DNA of 32,284 nucleotides from positions 1 to 32,284 of the IMG/VR virus record IMGVR_UViG_3300049916_000047; one strand, written 5' to 3'. The position numbers and the translations under genes were made by a program. Positions 24,491 through 31,642 of the stretch are shown one piece after another; within the stretch, counting starts at the first letter, position 1; each line of letters opens with the position of its first letter. The stretch is from a virus. Below the pieces are notes generated by a model that had not been told where the DNA came from, made no database searches, and saw only the letters and a list, made by a program, of their open reading frames with translations.

Positions 24491-24706
24491 TCATTCAGCC
24501 CCTTTGAGAGTTTCTTCGCGCAGTGTGCTAAAGCGTCTTAGCTCTGCTATTGCGCCCTGAAAGCGAACAATGGTGTCCATGTCTCGCTCTGTAGATAGCT
24601 GTTGAAGTAAAAGGTTAATTCTGATTTCTGCGTAATCTTGTAGACATTTGAACTGATCTTTATCGTTCACCAAAATCAAAAGATTTCTGTAAAATTCTTT
24701 ATCCAT
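24491..24706 (-). CDS. Small helical protein between portal and hydrolase chimera (71 aa)
   Basis: Not recognised. Almost entirely helical and charged, with a basic/acidic coiled-coil look (LLLQQLSTERDMDTIVRFQG). It starts 12 bases after the portal stop, and its last codons contain the AAGGGG that may serve the chimera gene. The ribosome site is weak. Small helical proteins in this position accompany portal genes in many podoviruses, but no function can be assigned. Confidence 0.55.
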   Translation of the reverse strand: MDKEFYRNLLILVNDKDQFKCLQDYAEIRINLLLQQLSTERDMDTIVRFQGAIAELRRFSTLREETLKGAE

Positions 24707-24717
24707 TAATAGATCTT

Positions 24718-26841
24718 TTATTGAATAGGTGGTGCAGCTTGTTGTTGTGGTTGGTTACCGCCATTGTCTCCACCACCGCCCCCTGTAAATCCTTGGGCAT
24801 CTGGTTCCGGTGCTTGGGGTACTGGTGCGCCTTCAGGTACTCCCTGCGCTGGTGATCCTTGTGCTTGGACTGAAGTAGGTGGCGCTGGTGGATCTGGCAT
24901 CATGGCTTTTATCTCAGCCATCATTTGTTGTTGGATAGCGGCTTCTCTAGGATCGTTGAGGATCTTGTCTTCGTCTAAGTCCATCGATGCTGCTAGTTCT
25001 CTGAGTATGTAGTCATATTTCACGAAAGGAGCCATCTGCTCATTGCCTGTCATTTGCATGAACTGTAGTAGGCGTTGGCTACGAACTTCATTACGCATAA
25101 GGCTCTCTGTACCTCTAGCCTTAACGTCCAAGTCTCCTACTAATTCTTTGTCGAAGTTAAACTGCATATTGAAAGCAAACAGGCTCTTACCCAATGGGCT
25201 GAGTAGGTAGTCATCGATGTTCCGGACCACCGCTTTAATATTTTGCGCTGCGGCTCCCATGAGCATCGACATACCTGAAGCAGTTCTACCAACGCCGCCA
25301 ACGGCTCCCGATCCATGTGAGTAGGATGGAATACCAGTAGCCTCATCAGCTAGTTGTCTGCTCTTATCAAACATCATTAATAGCTCTTGGCTGACGTTCT
25401 TAAACGAGTGGGAATGTATGCTCTGGCCTGGTGCGCCTTGCTGTCTCCTAAAAATTTTGCCTGGATATATAGACATATCTTGGCCTGGAACTAAATTAGT
25501 TTCATCTATTTCTATCAATAGGTTACCAGACAAAGCTCCATTATCGACTGCCATTCGCATGAAGCCATTCATCAAGAGTTGTGTATCTGTCATATTCTCA
25601 GCTACACCAATGCCCCAGAAGGAATAAGGGTTTAGCTCATAAGGAACTGATAGGTAAGGAATGCGGTTAGGAGTGAAGGGATTTAGTACTAATCTAAGGA
25701 TTTGACCGTTACAAATCCAAATATTGACCTGAATTTCGTCTTTTTGGCGTAAATCCTTCGGAATATCTATATCGGCTTCTTCAGCTAAATCGGTGTCTAA
25801 AATGCCCCAATATTCTAAAACTTCATACCTTTCCATCTCTGGAGAGATCCCATCGTCCTCTAGAGCCTCTTCCCAGTAGCTTCTGGTATAATCTGGGCCA
25901 TATTCTAGAGCTAATTCTATGGATTCTGAACGAAAATGCGGTCTTTTCTTTAGAGATCTAAGCTGAGTGCGGTTCATTCTATGGCGTTGTATAGCAAACT
26001 CTGCCTCAGACATGTTTCTGGCGTCAGGATCTGGATAAAAATCCCAAATAGAGACATATTCTACTTTAGGTATAGTTTCCATTACCGGATCGTAGTCACC
26101 ATCCTCTGTCCAGCGCGGATATTCTTTAGTTTGGGCAAATGGACCCTTCATACAGCCGCTACCAAAGAGGCAAGTCTCAAAAGCCATAGATCTGAGGTGT
26201 TTTGGGGCTTCTGACTCGTCTAATTGATCGTGCATGAGCTTTTCCATCTTCTGGGCGGCTCTTTTCGCGGGTTCGTAGGTTATAGACCCTGGCATTTTAC
26301 CTGCACCAAGCTCTAAATCGTCCTGTATTTGAGTTAAATCCTCTTTATAAATGCCTAGATCCTTGGCAATGTCCGGACGAACAATATTATTGGAGATTTT
26401 GTAGTCTACACCAGCTTCTTCTTTGACTTTTTCTTCAGTAAGCTTGTTTGGGTCCATCGAAACAGCGTCAGCTACGTTATTAGGAAACTGTCTAGCCTCT
26501 ATTCCAATAGGAAACTTAGACCCAGCCATAAGTACGTCTACTACTTGGGCGTATGCAGCGAGAACTTTTGTTTTAGTAACCTTAATAAATGCTTTGGACT
26601 TTTCAGTTTCAGTAAATTGTACTTCCGACGAATATAAGCCACGATAATTACGGTAAGCATCTAACCATCGCTCCTCATCTACTCGTCTTGCTTCTTCTGA
26701 ACGTCTAAATTGGTCTTTAATAAAGCTTACTGCACCAGAGTATTCTGTATTTTCGGCTTCTACATCCCCAGTTTCGTCCAAAGGAATGGCAAGATCTGAG
26801 TCAGTTACGTCTTCCGGTAGAGGTTTATCCATCAAGGCCAT
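24718..26841 (-). CDS. Portal protein (707 aa)
   Basis: Directly follows the large terminase and has the portal pattern: N-terminal helices (RVDEERWLDAYRNYRG), a wing region with YVSIWDFYPDPDARN, the IPYLSVPYELNPYSFWG block before helices that line the channel, and a long helical C-terminal part ending in a Pro/Gln/Gly-rich tail (about the last 55 residues). The dodecamer forms the DNA entry channel and docks the terminase. ATG at 26841 sits two bases after the terminase stop TAA; a TTG 12 codons further up lies inside the terminase gene and is less likely. Size is in the range of P22-like portals. Confidence 0.88.
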   Translation of the reverse strand: MALMDKPLPEDVTDSDLAIPLDETGDVEAENTEYSGAVSFIKDQFRRSEEARRVDEERWLDAYRNYRGLYSSEVQFTETEKSKAFIKVTKTKVLAAYAQVVDVLMAGSKFPIGIEARQFPNNVADAVSMDPNKLTEEKVKEEAGVDYKISNNIVRPDIAKDLGIYKEDLTQIQDDLELGAGKMPGSITYEPAKRAAQKMEKLMHDQLDESEAPKHLRSMAFETCLFGSGCMKGPFAQTKEYPRWTEDGDYDPVMETIPKVEYVSIWDFYPDPDARNMSEAEFAIQRHRMNRTQLRSLKKRPHFRSESIELALEYGPDYTRSYWEEALEDDGISPEMERYEVLEYWGILDTDLAEEADIDIPKDLRQKDEIQVNIWICNGQILRLVLNPFTPNRIPYLSVPYELNPYSFWGIGVAENMTDTQLLMNGFMRMAVDNGALSGNLLIEIDETNLVPGQDMSIYPGKIFRRQQGAPGQSIHSHSFKNVSQELLMMFDKSRQLADEATGIPSYSHGSGAVGGVGRTASGMSMLMGAAAQNIKAVVRNIDDYLLSPLGKSLFAFNMQFNFDKELVGDLDVKARGTESLMRNEVRSQRLLQFMQMTGNEQMAPFVKYDYILRELAASMDLDEDKILNDPREAAIQQQMMAEIKAMMPDPPAPPTSVQAQGSPAQGVPEGAPVPQAPEPDAQGFTGGGGGDNGGNQPQQQAAPPIQ

Positions 26842-26843
26842 AT

Positions 26844-28718
26844 TTAATATCCAAATATTGCGTCGGCTGGACGCCAACTTTGTTGTGGTATGCCATTACC
26901 AAAGTCAAAGGGGCTAAATGCCTTCGGTCTGGACATGGCTGCATACCTGATAGAGTCGTAGGTATGTCTTTGTTGAGAGGTTCTTGGGTCAATGTCATCA
27001 CCGCCCTTGGGGTCTGTGGGTATAATAGGGAAATCCGCTATTACCTGTCGGCATGTATTAAAGAATTGTATGCCAGCTAGACCTGTTTCCTCATCTACTT
27101 TAAACAATTCATGCAGTCGGTTCTTTCCTGCTATCCTTGCTCCGTTTGATCTGTCACTAGGACGCCATCTGCATCCCTGAGAAATCATTTCTTCGGCAAT
27201 CGATGGACCTAGCTGTCCTCTCTGATGCCAACAACTGGAGTCTAGAACTCCATACTGTATTTTTTCACCACCTTCGGCCTCTAGTACGGCTCTGGCTAAG
27301 TCACGGCCTGTATGTTTAGTTACATACAATTCTCTGTAGCAAACTAAGGTGTCGAAGTTAGGGTCAATAGCAAACCAATGAACTGAGCTAAAACTAGAAT
27401 AGCCATAATCACATGACCTGAATCTGGTCCAATCAGTCGGAATATCGTATGGTTCAATGACATGATCTTTTTGCCTAAACTCTGGGAAAGCTGCTCCATC
27501 CGTAATTCCCCAATCGCCTTCAAGAAGTTGCCGCCTTTGCATCTCAGGTAATGAAAGTAGGTTAGCTTCATATTGACCGCCTTCCATGAGGTAGGGATTG
27601 TCCGATAATCTGGCTGGAATAAAGCGCCTGTAGAATAGTGGTTCTCCTGCTTTCTCATGTCCTTCGGGATATACTAGGTCATCCCCTGTATCGATATCCT
27701 GCGCTACAAACTTCTTATTGGGTGGGGCAGGGTCTATGAAGGTTCGTTTTACCCATCCCATTCCTATACCACCTGGATTGGTGGTAGCTCTCATGTAAAC
27801 TGGCAGAGTAGGGTCTGTTGTACGAAGCCGGGATCTTAAATAATTCCAGCTAAAGGGAGTGGCATACTGAGTAAGTTCGTCTACCGCTATATAACTAAAT
27901 GACTGACCTTGGTATCTGAGTACATCCTGATCTCTTTCAAGGTATGTAAGCCAGAGTTTTGCTCCTGAAGGAAACGTCCACTGTGACTTCTTCTCAGCCC
28001 ACTTAGCTCCTTTAAATGCTCTGGGATATAGTTCCTGAGATTTCCAAATAAGCTCTCTAAGTTCGTCATTAGTTCTACGAAGAATAAGCCCATTAAAATT
28101 AGCGTTTGAGAAGTAACGCATTGGGTCTGCTAGTAGGCCGTAGCTCTTACCGCCACCAGCGGCTCCACCATATAAAACTTCTCTTTCGGATGCTGCTAAG
28201 AACTCTGTCTGTGGACCCTCGTTAGGGGCGAATATGACTTCCTGTTCCTGCTTCTGTTTATCTATCACATCAAAATCAAGGCTGCAAGAGATCGTAGGCT
28301 CTTCAGGCGATAATTTATTAAGATCTCTCTTAGCCATAGTCAGTCTACGTTTAGCATCTGTCTGCTTACGTTTTGCTGCAGCTAATTTCTTTTCTTCTAG
28401 GGTTTTAGGCTTGTTCTTGCGTCTTGTCTTAGCCATCTCTTTTAGACGCTTAGAGGGGTTCTCTGTACCTTTGACTCTGAACCTATTCCAAATAAGATTC
28501 ATACCCTGATGGGAGAGCTTATCTCCGGTCTTACTTACTAGCCAAGCAGTGACCTTCCTAGAGCTATTTCCTTCCTCTAGGTAGTCCATAGCCTGTTCTA
28601 CTAGGTCTACCTTATCCTGATCAGGAACAAGCACCAGAGGATCGTCCTCAGAGGCTATGTAAGCATAAGGCATCTTGGCAGTCTTGTTAGGTCTTGTGCG
28701 GTTAGGCCACTTGCTCAA
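26844..28718 (-). CDS. Terminase large subunit (up to 624 aa)
   Basis: Packaging motor ATPase and nuclease. Walker A is GGAAGGGKS (184-192), Walker B is YIAVDE (276-281), then the coupling segment TTNPGG; the RNase H-like nuclease has acidic residues Asp437 (SCDYGYS), Asp493 (GVLDSS) and Asp588 (HTYDSIRY). Before the ATPase is an extra 160 residues: an HTH-like part (about 35-80, VTAWLVSKTGDKLSHQGMNL) and a Lys/Arg-rich helix (90-135). The reading begins with TTG overlapping the small-subunit stop by four bases; an ATG 15 codons later (28673) is the alternative start. It cuts concatemers and drives DNA through the portal. Confidence 0.92.
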   Translation of the reverse strand: MSKWPNRTRPNKTAKMPYAYIASEDDPLVLVPDQDKVDLVEQAMDYLEEGNSSRKVTAWLVSKTGDKLSHQGMNLIWNRFRVKGTENPSKRLKEMAKTRRKNKPKTLEEKKLAAAKRKQTDAKRRLTMAKRDLNKLSPEEPTISCSLDFDVIDKQKQEQEVIFAPNEGPQTEFLAASEREVLYGGAAGGGKSYGLLADPMRYFSNANFNGLILRRTNDELRELIWKSQELYPRAFKGAKWAEKKSQWTFPSGAKLWLTYLERDQDVLRYQGQSFSYIAVDELTQYATPFSWNYLRSRLRTTDPTLPVYMRATTNPGGIGMGWVKRTFIDPAPPNKKFVAQDIDTGDDLVYPEGHEKAGEPLFYRRFIPARLSDNPYLMEGGQYEANLLSLPEMQRRQLLEGDWGITDGAAFPEFRQKDHVIEPYDIPTDWTRFRSCDYGYSSFSSVHWFAIDPNFDTLVCYRELYVTKHTGRDLARAVLEAEGGEKIQYGVLDSSCWHQRGQLGPSIAEEMISQGCRWRPSDRSNGARIAGKNRLHELFKVDEETGLAGIQFFNTCRQVIADFPIIPTDPKGGDDIDPRTSQQRHTYDSIRYAAMSRPKAFSPFDFGNGIPQQSWRPADAIFGY

Positions 28719-29089
28719 TCTTCGCTCTTCGGTGGTAGGATAAACATAGCACCGCCTGTATTATTCACTTCTACTTGTTCTTTCTTAACCAGCCCAGTTC
28801 GATCCAGTATCTGTGCAGCCGCTGCAATAGAGTTTCTGGCTCCCATAGCCTCTGGGTTATCTAGAACGTCTGAAAGCCCCCAAGCGGCTTTAGGAGCGTT
28901 CATAGCAAGCATCATAGATGCCTTCTCGTTAATCTCTTTCTGTAACGGTCCTACAACAGCCGATAGGCTTGTCGTATCTGCGTAACCTGCTTCTTTCATC
29001 GCTAGTCTGATGTTGCCCTTGCACTCAGGTGTCATCAAGACTTCTAGAAAGAGTTGTTGCTTATCCGTTAATACTTTGGTGTCTTCCAT
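28715..29089 (-). CDS. Terminase small subunit (124 aa)
   Basis: The N-terminal half (LTDKQQLFLEVLMTPECKGN then IRLAMKEAGYADTTSLSAV) is the helix-turn-helix DNA-recognition pattern of small terminases; the middle is a helical oligomer region (NSIAAAAQILDRTGLVKKEQ) and the end is a short tail. It precedes the large subunit with a four-base overlap. Start chosen at ATG 29089, with GAGGT six bases upstream inside the previous stop region; a longer reading lacks a ribosome site. It recognises phage DNA for packaging. Confidence 0.75.
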   Translation of the reverse strand: MEDTKVLTDKQQLFLEVLMTPECKGNIRLAMKEAGYADTTSLSAVVGPLQKEINEKASMMLAMNAPKAAWGLSDVLDNPEAMGARNSIAAAAQILDRTGLVKKEQVEVNNTGGAMFILPPKSED

Positions 29090-29091
29090 AA

Positions 29092-29355
29092 TTACCTCAA
29101 AAATACGAAGGCTAGACCTACGGCTCCTGTACAAATCATCCAGAAGAACCTCTCAGCAAAAGCTATCTTCTGGCCTCTGACCAAAGCCTGTCGCTCCATC
29201 TCATCAAGCCTGTCATCCATCTTGCCTTGATACTCGACAATGGTATCCATTCTCTTGAAAGCAGAGACTACTCGCTCTTCTACTCTAGCCATTTCTATGA
29301 CTGCCTCCGATAATTTATCAATTTTATCCTCTACGCGAGACAGTCGTTCATCCAT
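29092..29355 (-). CDS. Coiled-coil protein with one C-terminal membrane helix, holin-like candidate (87 aa)
   Basis: Residues 1-60 are a charged coiled coil (MDERLSRVEDKIDKLSEAVI) and residues 70-86 (FFWMICTGAVGLAFVFL) a single membrane helix, ending in Arg. This topology is found in marine-phage proteins often annotated as holins or membrane anchors. T7 also places a one-helix holin close to its terminase genes. ATG with AAGGA six bases upstream. Followed after two bases by the small terminase. Lysis function is inferred from topology; the endolysin lies 19 kb away. Confidence 0.5.
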   Translation of the reverse strand: MDERLSRVEDKIDKLSEAVIEMARVEERVVSAFKRMDTIVEYQGKMDDRLDEMERQALVRGQKIAFAERFFWMICTGAVGLAFVFLR

Positions 29356-29364
29356 TTTAAGTCC

Positions 29365-29562
29365 TTAAATTGAGTTAGTTGGTAATTTGAAACAGTAAGG
29401 TCTAACCAGTACTTGAAAATTATTTGCTGTGTATTCTGCAAAATTAGTCATCTCTTGTTGGCAAGAAGCTATGTCCATGAACATTTGCTTTTCCCAAGCA
29501 ACCACTGTGCAAGTCGTGGCGTCGTATGGCATCATACAAGCTAGTATGGCTCCTAAAATCAT
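29365..29562 (-). CDS. Small Cys-bearing secreted-type protein (65 aa)
   Basis: Not recognised. A short hydrophobic start (MILGAILACMM) is followed by a soluble part with three further Cys (TTC, ASCQQ, RPYC). This is the shape of a secreted or membrane-tethered disulfide protein. The 30264-30431 protein has the same overall plan (hydrophobic start, a Cys with E-rich helix, then C at a late strand), so the two may be distant relatives. It starts four bases after the stop of the previous gene. Confidence 0.5.
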   Translation of the reverse strand: MILGAILACMMPYDATTCTVVAWEKQMFMDIASCQQEMTNFAEYTANNFQVLVRPYCFKLPTNSI

Positions 29563-29566
29563 TTAA

Positions 29567-29797
29567 CTATGCTTTCTTTTTCCAACTGACTCTTTTGGAT
29601 GAAGTCTTCTTTTTAGTAGCGGCTTTGCCCTTTTTAGTTTTGCACTGCGCCATAGAAGGTCTACACGCAGGATAGGAACCACCACTTTTTTTAGACTTAC
29701 GTCCACAAGGGCCACCTGTCTTACAGTTAACCCATCCCTTGCCGTTATTTTTTTTGAACCAATCGTTAAGATTGCTAGGCTTTTTTCTTGCTGCCAC
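29567..29797 (-). CDS. Small basic Cys protein, marine-phage type (about 76 aa)
   Basis: LNDWFKKNNGKGWVNCKTGG and PCGRKSKKSGGSYPACRP form a pattern I have seen in short basic proteins of marine phages (perhaps one of the DUF6321/DUF5872-type domains; not certain). Four Cys could hold a metal. The C-terminus is Lys-rich. No ATG is available; GTG at 29797 (giving MAARKK..., like its neighbours MAAKKK and MARKKK) is preferred, GTG at 29830 is possible. It overlaps the upstream gene by about 23 bases in another frame. A DNA-binding or virion-packaged role is speculative. Confidence 0.55.
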   Translation of the reverse strand: MAARKKPSNLNDWFKKNNGKGWVNCKTGGPCGRKSKKSGGSYPACRPSMAQCKTKKGKAATKKKTSSKRVSWKKKA

Positions 29798-29942
29798 TTT
29801 TCTTACCGCCGATGTTGTAGTTTTTAGCACCGACTTTGCGGCAACGAACTATATGCCCTGACCTGTACGCAGACGTTTTAGGCATGACCCTTTCAACTTT
29901 TCTGTGACAGGCGTCTTTTTTCTTTTTCTTCTTTGCTGCCAT
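29775..29942 (-). CDS. Small basic protein with CHRK/CRKVG motif (55 aa)
   Basis: After a run of Lys, KDACHRKVERVMPKTSAYRSG and IVRCRKVGAKN match a pattern of tiny proteins ('KKDACY.KVK....PSAYASGALVKCRKVGA.NWG') recurrent in marine phages; I know no function. Two Cys and His may bind metal. Start ATG at 29942 is chosen over a TTG five codons upstream; the ribosome site is weak (GGAAAA). The last 23 bases overlap the next gene. Confidence 0.6.
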   Translation of the reverse strand: MAAKKKKKKDACHRKVERVMPKTSAYRSGHIVRCRKVGAKNYNIGGKKSGSKKKA

Positions 29943-30051
29943 TATTTTTTTCCACAAAATTTAAGACTATAGATTTTGTTTTAGTGATAATAAGTACAAA
30001 GCCCTGATCATCGTAGAGCGTGTGCTTTGACCCATGACTGAGGAGTTTCAT
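29893..30051 (-). CDS. Possible small gene overlapping the basic-protein cluster (52 aa)
   Basis: ATG at 30051 is preceded by AGAGGA at good spacing, formed by the last codons of the 30053-30271 gene. The product begins MKLLSHGSKHTLYDDQGFVL then IITKTKSIVLNF, which looks like a small beta fold, and ends in a charged stretch that overlaps the Lys run of the next gene by 50 bases. The first 34 codons lie in sequence not otherwise used. Supported by ribosome site and spacing only; no family recognised. Confidence 0.45.
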   Translation of the reverse strand: MKLLSHGSKHTLYDDQGFVLIITKTKSIVLNFVEKNNGSKEEKEKRRLSQKS

Positions 30052-30052
30052 C

Positions 30053-30271
30053 TTATCCTCTTACGGACTTTTTACCTCTACAGCCCCAAGCCTTACGCCT
30101 GACTTTGACTTTCTCAGTCTGCTTTTGTCCTGAACTTCTGGCGCAGTAGGCATCTCCGCGCTTCGTTCCTTTGGCAGAGGTTCTCTTATGGGTTTTTCCT
30201 GTAGAGTCTTTGTAGGTAGTGCCGTTGGCATACTTGCGGCTTGCAGGTATCTTCTTCTTTTTTCTAGCCAT
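30053..30271 (-). CDS. Small Lys/Arg-rich protein with two Cys (72 aa)
   Basis: MARKKKKIPASRKYANGTTY, then GTKRGDAYCARSSGQKQTE and WGCRGKKSVRG: very basic, with two Cys and no acidic cluster. Similar short proteins occur beside packaging genes in marine phages, in my memory, without known function. Nucleic-acid binding is plausible by charge. ATG overlaps the end of the 30264-30431 gene by eight bases, so the two are coupled. Confidence 0.6.
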   Translation of the reverse strand: MARKKKKIPASRKYANGTTYKDSTGKTHKRTSAKGTKRGDAYCARSSGQKQTEKVKVRRKAWGCRGKKSVRG

Positions 30272-30431
30272 TTCTATCTACCTCGAAACATTCTACTGAA
30301 CTTGCTGAGTTGGTAATTAAGACTTTGGACTTAGCTAATTCTGCCTGACATACTTCTTCAGATCCAAAGGTGGCGATATGGTAGTACTCAAACTCGCCAT
30401 GCATAAATTGAAGCCAAACTAGAAACCACAT
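30264..30431 (-). CDS. Small Cys-bearing protein, hydrophobic start (55 aa)
   Basis: Begins at ATG directly after the TAA stop of the 30432-30881 gene (TAAATG), and ends overlapping the next gene by eight bases. N-terminus MWFLVWLQFMHGEFEYYHIA, then GSEEVCQAELAKSK and SSVECFEVDR: two Cys in a small alpha/beta layout with a hydrophobic start. Same overall plan as the 29365-29562 protein. Not recognised. Tight packing on both sides argues that it is real. Confidence 0.6.
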   Translation of the reverse strand: MWFLVWLQFMHGEFEYYHIATFGSEEVCQAELAKSKVLITNSASSVECFEVDRNG

Positions 30432-30881
30432 TTAAGTAAAAAACCACCAGTAAGCTGTTCCACAGATACCACCCCAGAGAACTACGATTATAAATATCCA
30501 AGTAAGCATCTCTCGTAATTCTTCGGCTTCCTTCTGCTTCTTACGCAAGGCTTCCTTACGCTGTTTTCGCATCTGACCCTGATAGGATACCCAATCATCG
30601 AACAATCCTGGTCTTCCGAAAAGCCGCATATGCGACTCTAATTCGCGCTTCTGTTCCTTGAGTTTGTCCAAGGCGAGAAACTCTTCAAAGTCATCACCTG
30701 CTTTACCTAAGACTTTGGTAAAAACGGACTTCTTTTTCTTCTCAACCTTGGCTTTGAGATCTTCTTCGGCAGATACAAAAGCCCCAATGGATTTTCCTAC
30801 ATCTACTAGTTCCCGGCCCTGAGAAATCGCCTTCTTGATAGTAGTATATGCTGCTGAACAAGCAGCGAGTTCTGCAAGCAT
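30432..30881 (-). CDS. Coiled-coil protein with C-terminal membrane helix (149 aa)
   Basis: Residues 15-40 and 45-120 are helical and highly charged (LKAKVEKKKKSVFTKVLGK, RKEALRKKQKEAEELREML); FGRPGLFDDWVSYQGQMRKQ in the middle is a distinctive block. Residues about 127-147 (IFIIVVLWGGICGTAYWWFF) form a membrane helix at the very end. I recall related proteins before terminase genes in marine podoviruses but no function. Topology would suit a membrane-anchored lysis or virion-assembly factor. ATG with GGGGGGAGAG just upstream, a strong ribosome site. Confidence 0.6.
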   Translation of the reverse strand: MLAELAACSAAYTTIKKAISQGRELVDVGKSIGAFVSAEEDLKAKVEKKKKSVFTKVLGKAGDDFEEFLALDKLKEQKRELESHMRLFGRPGLFDDWVSYQGQMRKQRKEALRKKQKEAEELREMLTWIFIIVVLWGGICGTAYWWFFT

Positions 30882-30909
30882 TCTCTCCCCCCGAAGAACT
30901 CATTAGATA

Positions 30910-31089
30910 CTAACGGTTCTTTATTCCCATGTTTCCTGATACCATTCCTGATTTCTTCTTCTCAGCCATGCCGCCCATGTTATAAGAAGGCTTCTTCTTT
31001 TTCTTCATAGCCATGCCACCGCCATACATTTTGGCTTTCTTTCCTGCAGGTGCTACACTGGCTCCGCAATTCGCATATTTTTTATTCAT
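30910..31089 (-). CDS. Small Gly/Met/Lys-rich protein (59 aa)
   Basis: From ATG at 31089, which overlaps the preceding stop (GATGAATAA) with GAGGAAGAG upstream: MNKKYANCGASVAPAGKKAK, then MYGGGMAMKKKKKPSYNMGG. Low-complexity, basic and flexible, with one Cys. Such Gly-Met-Lys peptides are seen at the start of late operons in marine phages; no role known to me. A longer reading with MYQLIIL upstream lies inside the preceding gene and is rejected. Confidence 0.6.
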   Translation of the reverse strand: MNKKYANCGASVAPAGKKAKMYGGGMAMKKKKKPSYNMGGMAEKKKSGMVSGNMGIKNR

Positions 31090-31339
31090 CAAACTCTTCC
31101 TCAATATAATAAGTTGGTACAAATCGTTGGGGTTCTGGGGGTATGTCTACGGAGTTCTCTTCTGTGAAGAAGTAAGCACCATAGCCTCTGAATCTATGAG
31201 CCATTGGATTGGCATCTAATTCTTTTTTGGTAATAAGCTTCTCTTCTACTAGGAGTCTTCTAATAGTGGGGAAATCTAGCCGTTGGCCTGTTTTCGCTTC
31301 GATGGCGGCTCTAATGTAGTAGAGATTAAGACTTTTCAT
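31082..31339 (-). CDS. First gene of the late run, unknown function (85 aa)
   Basis: From ATG at 31339 with GGAGT six bases upstream: MKSLNLYYIRAAIEAKTGQR, then IRRLLVEEKLITKKELDANP and a region with FRGYGAYFF. The N-terminal helices resemble a small conserved protein ('LNLYYIRAAIEA.TG..L....R.LL.EE.LIT') of marine podoviruses, function unknown; a DNA-binding helical fold is possible. A longer reading from 31399 would start upstream of the likely promoter and has no ribosome site, so it is not used. Its stop overlaps the next gene. Confidence 0.65.
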   Translation of the reverse strand: MKSLNLYYIRAAIEAKTGQRLDFPTIRRLLVEEKLITKKELDANPMAHRFRGYGAYFFTEENSVDIPPEPQRFVPTYYIEEEFDE

Positions 31340-31370
31340 AAGCACTCCAATAAGAATGCCTAATCCATAC

Positions 31371-31401
31371 ATTGTAACATTTATTGATAGAAAAGGCAAT
31401 C
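31371..31401 (-). promoter_or_regulatory. Possible promoter for the late run
   Basis: On the - strand TTGCCT (31396-31401), a long 19-base spacer and TACAAT (31371-31376). The ATG at 31339 with its ribosome site follows about 25 bases after the expected start. Weaker than the other promoters seen here because of spacer length and -35 sequence. Confidence 0.4.
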
Positions 31402-31402
31402 A

Positions 31403-31438
31403 CTTTATTATTGTTTAAAAAAACACTTTATTATTGAC
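31403..31438. repeat. Tandem 13-bp direct repeat in the control region
   Basis: CACTTTATTATTG occurs exactly at 31403-31415 and 31426-31438, 23 bp apart (about two helix turns), in an AT-rich stretch between the opposed promoters. The second copy overlaps the -35 of the + strand promoter. Such spacing is typical of a paired operator or a protein-loading site. Confidence 0.65.
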
Positions 31439-31464
31439 TAAGTAGTGTTTTATTGGTATAATGA
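31436..31464 (+). promoter_or_regulatory. Strong sigma70-type promoter reading rightward
   Basis: TTGACT (31436-31441), 17 bases, TATAAT (31459-31464), with TG one base before the -10 (TGGTATAAT). Near-consensus. It reads away from the late genes, into a 150-base gene-free stretch and then antisense to the DUF1127 and endonuclease genes. No + strand gene follows within the window, so it may make a non-coding or antisense RNA, or serve genes to the right. Confidence 0.7.
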
Positions 31465-31500
31465 ATTGTCGCTTGAGGGGATATACTATATAGTAGTAAC

Positions 31501-31556
31501 TCTAAGTCACCCTAGTATGGGAGTAGAAGTAGGCTTATAGTATAATACTCTAAGTC
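31501..31556. repeat. Short repeats in the gene-free stretch
   Basis: TCTAAGTC is present at 31501-31508 and 31549-31556, each preceded by a TATAGTA-like AT stretch. The 31465-31621 interval has no open frame of note on either strand; besides these repeats I see only the AT-rich palindrome-like CTATATAG. Possible binding sites, weak evidence. Confidence 0.35.
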
Positions 31557-31602
31557 CTCTACCGCCCTCAGACAAATCCATCAAAAGTAATATAATAAAG
31601 AG

Positions 31603-31642
31603 ATAGCCTAGATGCTTCACGCTATTGGTCTTTGTAGGCTAT
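31603..31642 (-). terminator. Possible terminator after the DUF1127 gene
   Basis: On the - strand ATAGCCTA (31642-31635) pairs with TAGGCTAT (31610-31603) around a 24-base loop that contains the stop codon, followed by the T-rich CTCTTTATTATATTACTTTT. The loop is long, so this is a moderate candidate. Confidence 0.4.

Noticed and set aside
26842-26877. TTG-started N-terminal extension of the portal protein
   Set aside because: It lies inside the terminase gene without a ribosome site; the ATG at 26841 directly after the terminase stop is a better start.
27344-27658. 104-codon - strand open frame inside the terminase gene in another frame
   Set aside because: Fully nested in a well-supported gene, no ribosome site, no recognisable content.
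31340-31399. Upstream ATG for the first late gene
   Set aside because: No ribosome site and it overlaps the likely promoter; the ATG at 31339 has GGAGT at good spacing.
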